In this document: one piece after another, positions 16,899 to 25,908 of the stretch | How positions within the stretch are numbered: position 1 is the first letter of the stretch | How the letters are laid out: every line of letters begins with the position of its first letter | Assembly (NCBI GenBank): GCA_035517655.1 | Contig: DATIYJ010000067.1 | Coordinates: forward strand, 1-41,510 | Direction of reading: 5' to 3' | Source of the DNA: Nitrospiria bacterium | GTDB taxonomy: Bacteria; Nitrospirota; Nitrospiria; JACQBZ01 | Length of the DNA stretch: 41,510 nt | Notes under the pieces: model-generated | The model's database searches: none | What the model saw: only the letters and a program-made list of their open reading frames with translations | What the model was told of the DNA's origin: nothing | Made by a program: the position numbers and the translations under genes

Positions 16899-16917
16899 GC
16901 TTCGCCGGAGGCGAAGC
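16899..16917 (+). repeat. GCTTCGCC hairpin directly after tRNA-Val
   Basis: GCTTCGCC-GGA-GGCGAAGC is a perfect 8-bp stem immediately after the encoded CCA. There is no U-run, so it is more likely a small palindromic element or processing hairpin than a terminator. Confidence 0.55.
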
Positions 16918-16929
16918 CGAGCGTTGGAA

Positions 16930-17000
16930 CAATAGAGCAGTGGAGCATTGGTTAAGCGTGATCCGTGTTCAAAGGCGGTCCAATGCTCTACTGCTCTATT
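16930..17000 (+). repeat. Palindromic element between tRNA-Val and tRNA-Asp
   Basis: AATAGAGCAGTGGAGCATTG at 16930 pairs with CAATGCTCTACTGCTCTATT ending at 17000. The arms are 21 bases with one mismatch, around a 28-base loop. The length and near-perfect arms resemble a miniature inverted-repeat element. Confidence 0.7.
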
Positions 17001-17026
17001 TGATATAAGTTTGATATAAGAATGTC

Positions 17027-17103
17027 GGGGCCGTAGTTCAGCTGGTTAGAACGCCGGCCTGTCACGCCGGAGGTCACGGGTTCGAGCCCCGCCGGCCCCG
17101 CCA
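17027..17103 (+). tRNA. tRNA-Asp (anticodon GUC)
   Basis: The 77-base cloverleaf has acceptor GGGGCCG/CGGCCCC and discriminator G. The anticodon loop is CTGTCAC with GTC at 17061-17063, the T loop is TTCGAGC, and the 3' CCA is encoded at 17101-17103. Confidence 0.96.
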
Positions 17104-17151
17104 TTTTTTATCTTGCGCCGCCCTCCGGGAGCGGCGGTCGTTGAGGAGCAT

Positions 17152-17904
17152 GTGCCCCTGATTGATACGTTCGACACCAGCGTCATCGACCTGATTCTTT
17201 CCGCCAGCATCGTCACCCAGGCCGTTCTGATCGTCCTCCTGGTTTTCTCGCTCGTGTCGTGGGCCATCATTTTCCAAAAATTCTTTTTGTTCCGCAAGGC
17301 CGCGGCCGAGGACAAGCGGTTCTTCTCCCTCTACTGGAAGGTGCAGAGCCTGATCGAGCTTCGGAAGGCCGCCATGCGCATGCAGCGGTCCCCGGTGGCC
17401 CGCATCTTCCTGGCCGGCATGGAGCGCATGGACCCGGGCTTCTCGTTGAAGTCGGAGGACGATCTGCGGCGCATCGAGGATTCGGGACGGACGACCGGGC
17501 TTAAAATACTGGAGCGGACCTTGAAGCGCGCGGTGGACGAGCAGATCGGGGCGCTCGAGTCCTACCTTTCCTTTCTGGCCACCACCGGGAACGTCTCGCC
17601 CTTCATCGGCCTCTTCGGAACGGTGCTGGGGATCATCTCGGCCTTTCAGGGCATCAGCCGCCAGGGAACGGCCAGCATCACGGCCGTGGCCCCGGGCGTG
17701 TCGGAGGCCCTGGTGGCCACCGCCGCCGGCCTCCTCGCGGCCATCCCGGCCGTCGTCGCCTACAATTATTACGTCAGCCGCATCCGGGTCATGGCCTCCG
17801 ACATGGAAACGTTTTCGGCCGAGTTCCTGAGCCTCGTGGAGGAGCGGGTCGTTTCGCCCGGGGCCCAAAGCCGCGCGGCCGCGGCGAAGGTGGGCGCCGA
17901 ATGA
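17152..17904 (+). CDS. tolQ: TolQ, Tol-Pal energising channel subunit
   Basis: The 250-residue inner-membrane protein belongs to the TolQ/ExbB/MotA family and uses proton-motive force, with TolR, to drive the Tol-Pal system. GTG 17152 is preferred because GAGGAG lies just upstream and the protein then starts next to the family's N-terminal DTFDTSVIDLILSAS segment. Membrane helices lie at about 12-40, 135-160 and 170-195. GNVSPFIGLFGTVLGIISAF and APGVSEALVATAAGLLAAIP are the two conserved ExbB/TolQ blocks. tolR overlaps by 4 bases, and the rest of the Tol-Pal genes follow on the same strand, which fixes TolQ rather than ExbB or MotA. Confidence 0.93.
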   Translation: MPLIDTFDTSVIDLILSASIVTQAVLIVLLVFSLVSWAIIFQKFFLFRKAAAEDKRFFSLYWKVQSLIELRKAAMRMQRSPVARIFLAGMERMDPGFSLKSEDDLRRIEDSGRTTGLKILERTLKRAVDEQIGALESYLSFLATTGNVSPFIGLFGTVLGIISAFQGISRQGTASITAVAPGVSEALVATAAGLLAAIPAVVAYNYYVSRIRVMASDMETFSAEFLSLVEERVVSPGAQSRAAAAKVGAE

Positions 17905-18326
17905 TCAACGGGGCGCAGAACCGGAGGCTGATGTCGGAGATCAACGTGGTCCCGCTGGTGGACGTGGTCCTGGTGCTGCTGGTCATCTTCATGGTCACCG
18001 CGCCGCTCCTGTACCGGGGCCTCGACGTCGATCTTCCCCGGACGGCCACGAACACGATCGCCCCGGAGGAGCGGGCGGTCCTGACCGTGAACCGGCAGCG
18101 GGAGATCTATCTGGATAAGGACGCGGTTTCCGCCGACCGGCTTCTCGGCGCGCTGGAGCAGCTGAAGGGGCGGTCTCCGGACGTGTCGCTGTATCTTCGC
18201 GCGGACCGCGAGGTGCCGTACGGCGTGGTGGTCCAGGTTATGGATACGGTCAAACGCGCGGGCATCGAGCGGCTGGGCATGGTGACCGAGCCCGCCGCGG
18301 AATCCCGTCGCGACGAAAGAAAGTAG
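17901..18326 (+). CDS. tolR: TolR, Tol-Pal channel partner
   Basis: The 141-residue ExbD/TolR-family protein has a short cytoplasmic N-terminus, one membrane helix at about 14-38 and a periplasmic domain. The helix reads INVVPLVDVVLVLLVIFMV and contains the conserved proton-carrying Asp. ATG 17901 overlaps the tolQ stop. The periplasmic part ends VMDTVKRAGIERLGMVTEP, as in other members. Confidence 0.93.
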   Translation: MINGAQNRRLMSEINVVPLVDVVLVLLVIFMVTAPLLYRGLDVDLPRTATNTIAPEERAVLTVNRQREIYLDKDAVSADRLLGALEQLKGRSPDVSLYLRADREVPYGVVVQVMDTVKRAGIERLGMVTEPAAESRRDERK

Positions 18327-18362
18327 GCCTTTCCCCGATGACCTCCGGAGAACGACGGCGCA

Positions 18363-19094
18363 ATGAACGCGGGACCCGTTATGACGATCAGGGGCGCGGA
18401 CTTCGGGCTCAAGAAGATGCTGGCCCTTTCGGTCCTGTTTCACGTCGGCGCGGCGGCGCTGATTTTGGCGGTCGCCCTCAGCCGGTCGACGCATCGCTTG
18501 GGCGCGCACGTGTATCAAGTGGACCTGGTGACGCTGCCGCCGGCTCCGGCCGCGCCGCCGGCTCCGGTCCGGGAGACGTCGCCGCCGGCCGCGCCGCCCC
18601 GGGTCGAGGTCAAGAAGCCGGCGATTACGCCGCCGCCGAAAACGATCCGGCCGTCGGCCAAGATTCCGCCCCCGGCGAAACCGAAACAGGCGCCTCCGCC
18701 GAAGGAGGCCGCGCCGACGCCGCCGTCCGGCGCGAAGCCTTCCGACAACGTTTCGGCGGTCGCCCCGGCGACGAAGCTCGAGACGGGAATCGAGGTTCCG
18801 GATTTCAAGTTTCCATATTACACGGAAAACATCCGCCGGAAGATCGAGATGTCCTGGTCGCCGCCGCCGATGGAGTCGACGGCCCAGCTCAAGGAGGCCG
18901 TCGTGGGTTTTGTCCTGTACCCGAACGGGAAGATCGGGGATCCCCGAATTGAAAAGAGCTCCGGGAACGCGTTCTTCGACCAGGCCGCCCTTCGGGCGGT
19001 CTACCAGGCCAACCCTTTGCCGCCCTTTCCCCAGGGACTCCGCGAGGTTTCTCTCACGATCCATTTCAGTTTCACGCTGATGAAAAAGAGCTGA
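18363..19094 (+). CDS. tolA: TolA/TonB-family periplasm-spanning protein
   Basis: The 243-residue protein has one N-terminal helix at about 20-40 (LALSVLFHVGAAALILAVAL). A proline and alanine-rich spanning region of about 100 residues follows (APAAPPAPVRETSPPAAPP and similar). The TolA/TonB C-terminal domain starts near 150 (YTENIRRKIEMSWSPPPM) and ends NPLPPFPQGLREVSLTIHF. It is shorter than enterobacterial TolA and its linker is TonB-like. Position between tolR and tolB makes TolA the better call. ATG 18381 is a possible later start. Confidence 0.87.
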   Translation: MNAGPVMTIRGADFGLKKMLALSVLFHVGAAALILAVALSRSTHRLGAHVYQVDLVTLPPAPAAPPAPVRETSPPAAPPRVEVKKPAITPPPKTIRPSAKIPPPAKPKQAPPPKEAAPTPPSGAKPSDNVSAVAPATKLETGIEVPDFKFPYYTENIRRKIEMSWSPPPMESTAQLKEAVVGFVLYPNGKIGDPRIEKSSGNAFFDQAALRAVYQANPLPPFPQGLREVSLTIHFSFTLMKKS

Positions 19095-19099
19095 CCGAT

Positions 19100-20410
19100 A
19101 TGCTTCATGGGAATCGCTTCCGGGTTCGACGAGGGGTCTGGCCGCTTCTGCTCGTTCTTCTGTGCGCCTTTGCCCGTCCGGCCCCGGGCGCCGAGGTCTT
19201 CCTGAGCGCGACCCGGTCGGAGGCCGAAAAAATTCCGCTGGGCATTCTTCAGGTGGCCGCGCCGCCGACGCTGGTCCAGCGTTCGAGCGAGATCCAGACC
19301 GTCCTGGAAAGCGACCTCCGCCGCTCGCAGGTTTTCCGCGTGGTCCATCCGACGCCGTTTCCGGAATTGGCCAACGGGGAGGAGCCCACGACCGAGGTGA
19401 TTCAAAAGGCCGGGAAGCAGGATGTCCAGGCCGCCGTCTGGATCGCGCTCTCCCAGAAGGGGGAGGACCTGGTGTTGGAAGGGCGGGTGTACGACGGCAA
19501 GGGCGGTCAGATGGTGATGGGCAAGCGGTACCTGGGCCAGGCGGCCTACCTCCGGTCCATAATCCACCGGTTTTCGGATGAAATTGTTTTTCAGTATACC
19601 GGCGAGCGGGGCATCGCCGAAACCCGCGTGGCCTTCGGTTCCCTGGTGACCGGGAACAAGGAGTTGTATTTGATGGACTATGACGGGTATAATGTCCGGA
19701 AAATTACCAACGACCGGAATCTGGACCTGTCGCCCAGATGGTCGCCCGACGGGAACTGGATCACCTACACCTCCTATCGCGGCGGCGGGCCCGCGATCTA
19801 CACCCTGGACTTGATGAGCGGCCGGCTCTGGAAGGTGGTCGGATACGCCGGCTTGAATATTTCGCCGGCGTGGTCGCCGTCGGGACAGGGCCTGTTGTTT
19901 GCCGGGACGATGGACGGGCCGGCGCAGATCTACTGGGTCGACAAGGAAGGCAAGGGGCTGAAGCGGCTGACGGTGGATGAAAGCGACAACCTGTCCCCGA
20001 GCTGGTCCCCCCCGGGCACCGAGATCGCGTTCACGTCCAATCGCGGGGGCAGCCCGCAGATTTACGTGATGAACGCGGACGGGAGCAACGTCCGGCGCTT
20101 GACCTTCGCGGGCGACTACAACACCACGCCGGCCTGGTCGCCGAAGGGAACGGCGATCGCGTACACCTGCCGCGTCGACGGGCGGCTGCGGATCTGCGCG
20201 ATCTCGCCGGACGGGTCGAAGACGGCCCAGCTGACCGACGGCCCCGGCGAGGATGAAGCGCCCACCTGGTCTCCCGACGGGAAGCATCTGATCTTCAGCT
20301 CGACCCGGATGAGCGAAGGGGATCTCTTCATGGTGAACGCGGACGGGATGGACCTGGAACGGCTGACCTTCAGCGGGGCCAAAAACAACAATCCGGCCTG
20401 GTCGCCCTGA
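19100..20410 (+). CDS. tolB: TolB, Tol-Pal periplasmic beta-propeller
   Basis: The 436-residue protein has a signal peptide (residues 1 to about 31, ending PAPGA). An N-terminal TolB domain covers about 35-170, and a six-bladed propeller of PD40/WD40-like repeats follows. Blade motifs recur: [61 protein letters not shown] and [15 protein letters not shown]. Each ends with a conserved Trp-Ser-Pro turn. TolB links TolA to Pal. The gene follows tolA after 5 bases, and the length matches the family (about 430). Confidence 0.96.
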   Translation: MLHGNRFRVRRGVWPLLLVLLCAFARPAPGAEVFLSATRSEAEKIPLGILQVAAPPTLVQRSSEIQTVLESDLRRSQVFRVVHPTPFPELANGEEPTTEVIQKAGKQDVQAAVWIALSQKGEDLVLEGRVYDGKGGQMVMGKRYLGQAAYLRSIIHRFSDEIVFQYTGERGIAETRVAFGSLVTGNKELYLMDYDGYNVRKITNDRNLDLSPRWSPDGNWITYTSYRGGGPAIYTLDLMSGRLWKVVGYAGLNISPAWSPSGQGLLFAGTMDGPAQIYWVDKEGKGLKRLTVDESDNLSPSWSPPGTEIAFTSNRGGSPQIYVMNADGSNVRRLTFAGDYNTTPAWSPKGTAIAYTCRVDGRLRICAISPDGSKTAQLTDGPGEDEAPTWSPDGKHLIFSSTRMSEGDLFMVNADGMDLERLTFSGAKNNNPAWSP

Positions 20411-20510
20411 GGGCGTCGATGAGAAAGGCCGACCGGACCCGGCGCGCGGGCCGACCGACCATCAATCCCTGAATTCGATGAGCACACTCAACAACGAAAG
20501 GAGAGGAAGC

Positions 20511-21056
20511 ATGCGAAATCATCATTCCATCTATCTTGCGCTCATGGGCGGACTCGGAACCGTCCTGTTATTGTCGGGCTGTCCGAAGAAGGTCGAGACG
20601 ACCAAGGCCGCGGCGCCGGTCCAGGAACAGGCGCCGGCGCCCGCGCCGGAACCGAGCAACCCCGAGCCCGCGCCCCCTCCGAAAGTCGAGGAGACGCCGG
20701 TCGCCAAACCGGCCGAGATGCCTTCGCAGGGCCTGGCCGACGCCTATTTCGATTTCGACAAATACAACATCCGCGACGACGCGCGCGCCGCGCTGGAAAA
20801 CGACGCCCGCTGGCTGAAGGAAAACCCCAAGGTTCGGGTGAAGATCGAGGGGCATTGCGATGAACGGGGAACCAACGAGTACAACCTGGCCCTGGGCGAG
20901 CGGCGGGCGAAGGCCGTGAGGCAGGTCCTGACCACGCTCGGCGTGGAGGCGGCCCGCTTGTCCACCATCAGCTACGGCGAGGAACGGCCGGTCTGCACGC
21001 AGCATGACGAAACCTGCTACGCCAAGAACCGACGGGCCCATTTCACGGTTCAATAG
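20511..21056 (+). CDS. pal: Pal, peptidoglycan-associated outer-membrane lipoprotein
   Basis: The 181-residue lipoprotein has a signal peptide with lipobox LLSGC (Cys near residue 23). A proline and alanine-rich linker follows, then an OmpA-like peptidoglycan-binding domain: YFDFDKYNIRDDARAAL near 80, VRVKIEGHCDERGTNEYN near 113 and ALGERRAKAVRQVLTTLG near 132, with SYGEERPVC after it. ATG 20511 is chosen over 20478 because AGGAGAGG precedes it at normal spacing and it gives a proper signal peptide. Confidence 0.95.
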   Translation: MRNHHSIYLALMGGLGTVLLLSGCPKKVETTKAAAPVQEQAPAPAPEPSNPEPAPPPKVEETPVAKPAEMPSQGLADAYFDFDKYNIRDDARAALENDARWLKENPKVRVKIEGHCDERGTNEYNLALGERRAKAVRQVLTTLGVEAARLSTISYGEERPVCTQHDETCYAKNRRAHFTVQ

Positions 21057-21078
21057 GGAAGGGGTCCGGAGAGAGGAT

Positions 21079-22062
21079 ATGAGAAGGGGTGGGATCGGGA
21101 AAGGGATGTTTGTCCGTCGGGCGGGGGCGCGCGACCGCGCGCCCCTGCGCCGCACGGTTTGGACGGCCGTCGCCGTCCTCGGGTGCCTCGTCCTCGGCGT
21201 CGCCGGTTGCGCGACCCAGGCGGACGTGGTCGACCTGCAAACCGAGATGGAAAAAAACCGGGCGGAACGGGACGAGATCCAAAACCGGCTCCGGGTCGTG
21301 GAAAGCTATTTCAAGGAGCGTTCCACGACGGTCCAGCGCAGCCAGGCCGACATCGTCATCAAGCTGGACCAGGTCGCGACCGACCTCCAGACCGCGCAGG
21401 GGAAGCTGGAGGAGAACAGCCATCTCCTGGCCGATCTCTCCCAGCGGATGGACGACCAGACCTTCCATTCGAAGGAACTCACCGATCGTCTGGACGTGCT
21501 GGACGGCCAGATCGCGGCGCTCGGAAAATCGGTGGCCGATCTCGAAAAAGCCGCCGGGGGCCCCGCGGCGGGCGCGGCCCCGGACCAGAAGCCGCCCGGG
21601 ACCGGCGAGGCGAAACCGCCGGCGGCCCCGGCCGATCAAACGATCGTCCTTCCCGGACGGCCGACCGAAAGGGACAAGACGACCGGAATGTCCCCGTCGG
21701 AGGCGTACGGGCTGGCCTACAACGACTACCTCAAGGGTAACTACGATCTTTCGCTGATGGGGTTCCAGAGCTTTTTGACGCAGTTCAAGACGACCAGCCT
21801 CGCCCCGAACGCCCAGTACTGGATCGGCGAGTCGTTCTACGGAAAGAAGGATTACGTCAAAGCGATCGACGCGTTCGACAAGGTGGTCGCCGATTTTCCC
21901 AAGAGCGACAAGGTTCCCGGGGCGCTCCTGAAAGCGGGCTACGCCAGCATCGAACTCGGCGACCGGGTCAAGGCCAAAACCTATCTTAAGAAAGTGGTCG
22001 AGAACTATCCGCTCACCAACGAGGGAAAACTGGCGAAGAACAAGCTGGCCGAATTGAAATAA
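21079..22062 (+). CDS. cpoB: CpoB/YbgF Tol-Pal accessory protein
   Basis: The 327-residue protein begins with a basic N-terminus and a hydrophobic segment with a lipobox (VAGC), so it may be lipid-anchored. A coiled-coil region follows (about residues 55-165, rich in Leu/Gln/Asp heptads), then a proline-rich linker. C-terminal TPR-like repeats begin AYGLAYNDYLKGNYDLSLMG near 210 and include AQYWIGESFYGKKDYVKAID. CpoB coordinates Tol-Pal with peptidoglycan synthesis at division. ATG 21079 is preferred because GGAGAG lies 5 bases upstream; an in-frame ATG at 21004 would overlap pal. Confidence 0.9.
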   Translation: MRRGGIGKGMFVRRAGARDRAPLRRTVWTAVAVLGCLVLGVAGCATQADVVDLQTEMEKNRAERDEIQNRLRVVESYFKERSTTVQRSQADIVIKLDQVATDLQTAQGKLEENSHLLADLSQRMDDQTFHSKELTDRLDVLDGQIAALGKSVADLEKAAGGPAAGAAPDQKPPGTGEAKPPAAPADQTIVLPGRPTERDKTTGMSPSEAYGLAYNDYLKGNYDLSLMGFQSFLTQFKTTSLAPNAQYWIGESFYGKKDYVKAIDAFDKVVADFPKSDKVPGALLKAGYASIELGDRVKAKTYLKKVVENYPLTNEGKLAKNKLAELK

Positions 22063-22107
22063 ATCAACCTGGCGGGGGCGCGGTCGCCGCGCCCGCCGCG
22101 AATCCTC

Positions 22108-23925
22108 ATGCCGAAGATCCATATTCTTTCCGAAAATTTATCCAACAAAATCGCCGCGGGCGAGATCGTGGAGCGTCCCGCCTCCGTCGTCAAGGAGCTG
22201 GTCGAGAACGCGATCGACGCCGGGGCGACGCGGGTCTTCATCGAGGTGGAGGACAGCGGGCGGAGGCTGATCCGCGTTTCGGACGACGGCGAGGGGATGG
22301 AGGCGGAGGACGCCCGCCGGTCCTTCGAGCGGCACGCCACCAGCAAACTGCGGTCCGAGTCGGATCTCTCGGCCATACGGACGATGGGGTTTCGCGGGGA
22401 GGCGCTCCCGAGCATCGGAGCCGTCGCGCGGGTGAGAATGGTCACGGCGCCGAGGGGGGAGACGCTCGGAACCGAGGTCCGGGTGCACGGGGGGAACCGG
22501 GTCGGCGTCCGGGAAGCGGCGGCCCCGGCCGGAACGCTCGTGGAGGTGGAGGAGCTTTTTTACAATACCCCGGCGCGGAAGAAGTTTTTGAAGTCCAACC
22601 CGACCGAGCTGGCCCATATCGTCCATGCCGTTCAACAACAGGCGCTTCCCCATTTCTGGATCCATTTCCGCCTGACCCACAACGGCGAGGTCCTTCTGGA
22701 TCTTCCGCTCGTCCGGGACGAGATGGAGCGGGCGACGCAGATGATCGGGTCGGACGGCGGCCGCGATTTTCTGGAGGTGTCGGCCGGGTCGGACCGTCTC
22801 AAGCTCAAGGGGCTGGTTTCGCGGCCGGGCCATTTCCGGGCCACGCGGGAGCGGCAGGAGTTCTTTTTAAACCGCCGGGCGATCCGGAACGCGTCGCTGT
22901 CGCACGCCGTGAGCGAGGCCTACGGAACGCTCCTGGCGAAGGGGCGGCATCCGGTCACCTGCCTGTTCGTCGAGATCGATCCCGCGGCGGTGGACGTCAA
23001 CGTCCATCCCGCCAAGCGCGAGGTCCGGTTCCGGGACAACCCGACGGTCCATGAATTCGTCAAGACCGCGCTTAGGGAGCGGCTCCGGCGGGAGGGCCTG
23101 CCGGTCTCCCGCCTGCCGGACGGGCAGGGGCAGCCCGAACGGTCCGCGGGCGAGGCCGGGATATCGGGAGTCGGCCGGGAGTCCGGCGCGGGGACGAGAG
23201 TCGTCTACACGGTGTCGTCGCACGCCGGACGGCCCGCGGCGGAGGTCCGCGAGGCGCTGGAGGTCTACCGGCCGCCGGATTCCGCCGCCGCGCGCGGCGG
23301 GGAGACCGGGCCGGAACATTCCGGACCGGAGTTGCTTCCGGTCCGCGTCCAGCCCTTCGGCCAGGTGGACCAGACCTACATCGTGGCGGTCGTCGGGCGG
23401 GACGCCTCCGCGGAACTGCATCTGATCGACCAGCACGCGGCGCACGAACGGCTGCTGTACGAGCGCCTGCTGTCCCAGCAGCGGGCCGCCCGCGTGGCGG
23501 TCCAGCCGCTCCTGATTCCCGAGGTCGTGGAATTCCCGCCGGCCGAGGCCGTGAGGGTCCGCGAAATCCTTCCGCTGTTCGAGCGGATCGGGCTGGAGGC
23601 GGAGGCGTTCGGCGAGCGGAGTTTCCGGATCCGCGCGGTGCCGGCGCTCCTTGGCGCGGTGGACGGCGGCACGCTGATGCGGGATATCCTGGACGACGTC
23701 GACGCCGGCGCGACGCCGGGCGCGGAGGACACGCTCCGGGCGGTCGTCGCGTCGATGGCCTGCCACGCGGCGATCAAGGCCCATCAGCCGCTCCAGCCGG
23801 AGCAGATGACGCGCCTGCTGGAGGACCTTTACCGGCAGGAGATTCCGCCGACCTGTCCCCACGGCCGTCCGATCCGCGTCCGGTTTGGGTTGGCGGAGTT
23901 GGAAAAATTGTTCCAACGGCGGTGA
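22108..23925 (+). CDS. mutL: DNA mismatch repair protein MutL
   Basis: The 605-residue protein couples mismatch recognition by MutS to strand removal. The N-terminal GHKL ATPase shows KIAAGEIVERPASVVKELVE, NAIDAGAT, DDGEGM and TMGFRGEALPSI. The C-terminal domain carries DQHAAHERLLYE (near residue 440), matching the DQHA-X2-E-X4-E endonuclease motif, and also ACHAAIKAHQPL and CPHGRP zinc/endonuclease-associated blocks. It is therefore the latent-endonuclease type found where MutH is absent. It follows cpoB after 45 bases containing a GGGCGCGG/CCGCGCCC hairpin. Confidence 0.96.
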   Translation: MPKIHILSENLSNKIAAGEIVERPASVVKELVENAIDAGATRVFIEVEDSGRRLIRVSDDGEGMEAEDARRSFERHATSKLRSESDLSAIRTMGFRGEALPSIGAVARVRMVTAPRGETLGTEVRVHGGNRVGVREAAAPAGTLVEVEELFYNTPARKKFLKSNPTELAHIVHAVQQQALPHFWIHFRLTHNGEVLLDLPLVRDEMERATQMIGSDGGRDFLEVSAGSDRLKLKGLVSRPGHFRATRERQEFFLNRRAIRNASLSHAVSEAYGTLLAKGRHPVTCLFVEIDPAAVDVNVHPAKREVRFRDNPTVHEFVKTALRERLRREGLPVSRLPDGQGQPERSAGEAGISGVGRESGAGTRVVYTVSSHAGRPAAEVREALEVYRPPDSAAARGGETGPEHSGPELLPVRVQPFGQVDQTYIVAVVGRDASAELHLIDQHAAHERLLYERLLSQQRAARVAVQPLLIPEVVEFPPAEAVRVREILPLFERIGLEAEAFGERSFRIRAVPALLGAVDGGTLMRDILDDVDAGATPGAEDTLRAVVASMACHAAIKAHQPLQPEQMTRLLEDLYRQEIPPTCPHGRPIRVRFGLAELEKLFQRR

Positions 23926-23927
23926 CG

Positions 23928-23985
23928 GTAGGGGCGAGGCGGCGCCTCGCCCTTCATTCGGGCGACCCACCGGGTCGCCCCTACA
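23928..23985 (+). repeat. Double-hairpin GTAGGGGCGA repeat between mutL and miaA
   Basis: GTAGGGGCGAGGCGGCGCCT leads into a first hairpin (GGGCGAGGC/GCCTCGCCC). A second hairpin follows (GGGCGACCC/GGGTCGCCC), and the element ends CGCCCCTAC, so the outer ends are also inverted. It ends at the base before the miaA ATG and leaves miaA without a ribosome-binding site. Confidence 0.75.
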
Positions 23986-24981
23986 ATGTCCATGGATCAA
24001 TCTGAATCCAAAAAACCATTAATCGTGCTCGTCGGGCCGACGGCCGTCGGAAAGAGCGCCGCGGCGATCCGGCTGGCGCTCAAACTCCGTTCCGAGATCG
24101 TCAGCGCCGATTCCCGGATGGTTTACCGGGGCATGGACATCGGGACGGCCAAGCCTGCCGCGGCAGGCAAGCCCGGGCCGGAGGAACGGTCCGGCGTCGT
24201 CCATCACCTGATCGACATCGTCGATCCGGACGAGCCCTTCAGCGCGGGACGGTTTAAGCACCTGGCCGCGGCCGTGATCGAGCGGATGCACCGGGAGGGA
24301 AAAATCCCGATCGTCGTGGGCGGGACCGGGCTTTACGTGAAACTGCTCTTGCACGGTTTGTGGGAGGGTCCCGGGGCGGACCGGGCGCTGCGGGAGCGCT
24401 TGTATGAAGCCGAGCGGCGGGAGGGCGCCGGCCACCTCCACCGGCGCTTGAATGAAATCGACCCGGAGTCGGCCCGGGCGATCCGGCCGCAGGACCGCTC
24501 CAAGATCGTGCGGGCCATCGAGGTGTACGAGACGACGGGCCGGCCGCTGTCCGATTTTCATCGCGAGCACCGGTTTTCCGAATCGCCGTACCGGGCGGTC
24601 CAGATCGGATTGAGACGTTCGCGCGCCGATCTCTACCGCAGGATCGAGGAGCGCGTGGATCGAATGATGGACGGGGGCTTGGTCGAGGAGGTCCGGCGCC
24701 TCATCGGGCGGGGCTATGCCCCGGAGCTTCCGTCCATGAAAGGGCTGGGCTACCGCCAGATCGCGGGCTGTCTCAACGGGGAATATGACCGGGCCGAGGC
24801 GGTGCGCCGCCTCAAGCGCGACACCAAACGCTACGCGAAGCGGCAGTTCACCTGGTTCAACCGCGACCCGTCCATCCGCTGGATCGACCTGTCCGAAGCG
24901 GAGGGCGACGGGGAGGCCTTTAAATCGGCGGAAGGCGCCGTCGGGGAACAACTCCGGGTGCATGACATTGTCGGGGCGTGA
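23986..24981 (+). CDS. miaA: tRNA dimethylallyltransferase
   Basis: The 331-residue enzyme transfers a dimethylallyl group to A37 of tRNAs reading codons that start with U. It shows the P-loop VGPTAVGKSAAAIRLAL at about residues 12-28, SADSRMVYRGMDIGTAKP near 42-59, HHLIDIVDPDEPFSAGRF near 74-91, VVGGTGLYVKLLLHGLW near 108-124 and MKGLGYRQIAGCLNGEYD near 250. An insertion AAAGKPG after GTAKP comes from a palindrome at 24154-24169 with a flanking direct repeat. ATG 23986 or ATG 23992 could start; neither has a ribosome-binding site. Confidence 0.95.
   Translation: MSMDQSESKKPLIVLVGPTAVGKSAAAIRLALKLRSEIVSADSRMVYRGMDIGTAKPAAAGKPGPEERSGVVHHLIDIVDPDEPFSAGRFKHLAAAVIERMHREGKIPIVVGGTGLYVKLLLHGLWEGPGADRALRERLYEAERREGAGHLHRRLNEIDPESARAIRPQDRSKIVRAIEVYETTGRPLSDFHREHRFSESPYRAVQIGLRRSRADLYRRIEERVDRMMDGGLVEEVRRLIGRGYAPELPSMKGLGYRQIAGCLNGEYDRAEAVRRLKRDTKRYAKRQFTWFNRDPSIRWIDLSEAEGDGEAFKSAEGAVGEQLRVHDIVGA
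24148..24171 (+). repeat. Small in-frame palindrome with target duplication in miaA
   Basis: The 12 bases TGCCGCGGCAGG are flanked on both sides by CAAGCC, and the centre is the perfect palindrome GCCTGCCGCGGCAGGC. The 18 added bases encode six residues after the conserved GTAKP. Confidence 0.65.
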
Positions 24982-25014
24982 TTTCTCACGCCCGAAGGAA
25001 GAGCAAGGAAGAAG

Positions 25015-25908
25015 ATGATGCGGGATATCGAAATCGGAATCATCGGCGGAAGCGGGCTGTACGAGATGGAGGGCCTGACCCAAAAGAAGGAGGTCCGGCT
25101 CAAGACGCCCTTCGGTCCGCCGTCGGATGCCTTCGTCACCGGAACCCTGGAGGGCCGCCGCGTGGCCTTTCTGACGCGGCACGGCCGCGGCCATCGCATC
25201 CTTCCGGGCGAGATCAATTTCCGGGCCAACATCTGGGGGATGAAGAAGCTGGGCGTCCGGCGGATCATCTCGGTCAGCGCCGTCGGGAGCATGAAGGAGT
25301 CGATCGCGCCGGGCCAGGTCGTGCTCCCGGACCAGTTCTACGACCACACCCGGCGGCGGGTCAGCACCTTCTTCGGGAACGGGGTGGTGGCCCATGTCGC
25401 GTTCGCCGATCCGGTCTGCTCCGAGCTGCGATCCGTCCTCGGCCGGGCCGGACACCATCGGGGGGCCGTCCTGCACGACGGCGGCGTCTACTTCTGCATC
25501 GAGGGCCCGCAGTTCTCGGCGCGCGGGGAGTCGTTGCTCTACCGGCGCTGGGGCGTGGACGTGATCGGGATGACGAACGTGACCGAGGCCAAGCTTGCGC
25601 GCGAGGCCGAAATCTGTTATGCTACGCTCGCGTTGGTGACGGATTACGACTGCTGGCATGAAAGCATGGAATCCGTCACGGTCGAGGCCGTGATCGAGAC
25701 CTTGAAGAAAAATGTAATCCTGTCCCAGCAGATCATCCGCGCGGCGCTTCCCGGCATCCCCGGCGCGCGACGCTGCCCCTGCGGCTCCGCGCTCAGGAAC
25801 GCCGTGATGACGCCGCCGTCGTTGATTCCGAAAAAAACCCGAGAAAACCTGAAGCTGATTCTGGGCGATTATCTCAAACCCTCCGTGAAAAAAAAGGGTT
25901 CGACATGA
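25015..25908 (+). CDS. mtnP: S-methyl-5'-thioadenosine phosphorylase
   Basis: The 297-residue enzyme splits 5'-methylthioadenosine, a by-product of polyamine synthesis and SAM use, into adenine and methylthioribose-1-phosphate. It shows IGIIGGSGLYEMEG at about residues 7-20, LTRHGRGHRILPGEINFRAN near 55-75, FCIEGPQFSARGES near 160 and VIGMTNVTEAKLAREAEICY near 182-200, followed by the DYDCW substrate-specificity region. These match the MtnP/PNP-II family. AAGGAAGAAG precedes ATG 25015. The pfkB gene overlaps by 4 bases, so the two are co-expressed. Confidence 0.94.
   Translation: MMRDIEIGIIGGSGLYEMEGLTQKKEVRLKTPFGPPSDAFVTGTLEGRRVAFLTRHGRGHRILPGEINFRANIWGMKKLGVRRIISVSAVGSMKESIAPGQVVLPDQFYDHTRRRVSTFFGNGVVAHVAFADPVCSELRSVLGRAGHHRGAVLHDGGVYFCIEGPQFSARGESLLYRRWGVDVIGMTNVTEAKLAREAEICYATLALVTDYDCWHESMESVTVEAVIETLKKNVILSQQIIRAALPGIPGARRCPCGSALRNAVMTPPSLIPKKTRENLKLILGDYLKPSVKKKGST

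Noticed and set aside
22076-22096. Terminator between cpoB and mutL (GGGCGCGG/CCGCGCCC hairpin)
   Set aside because: A strong stem, but no T-run follows and mutL starts 12 bases later on the same strand. It is more likely a spacer hairpin or palindromic repeat.
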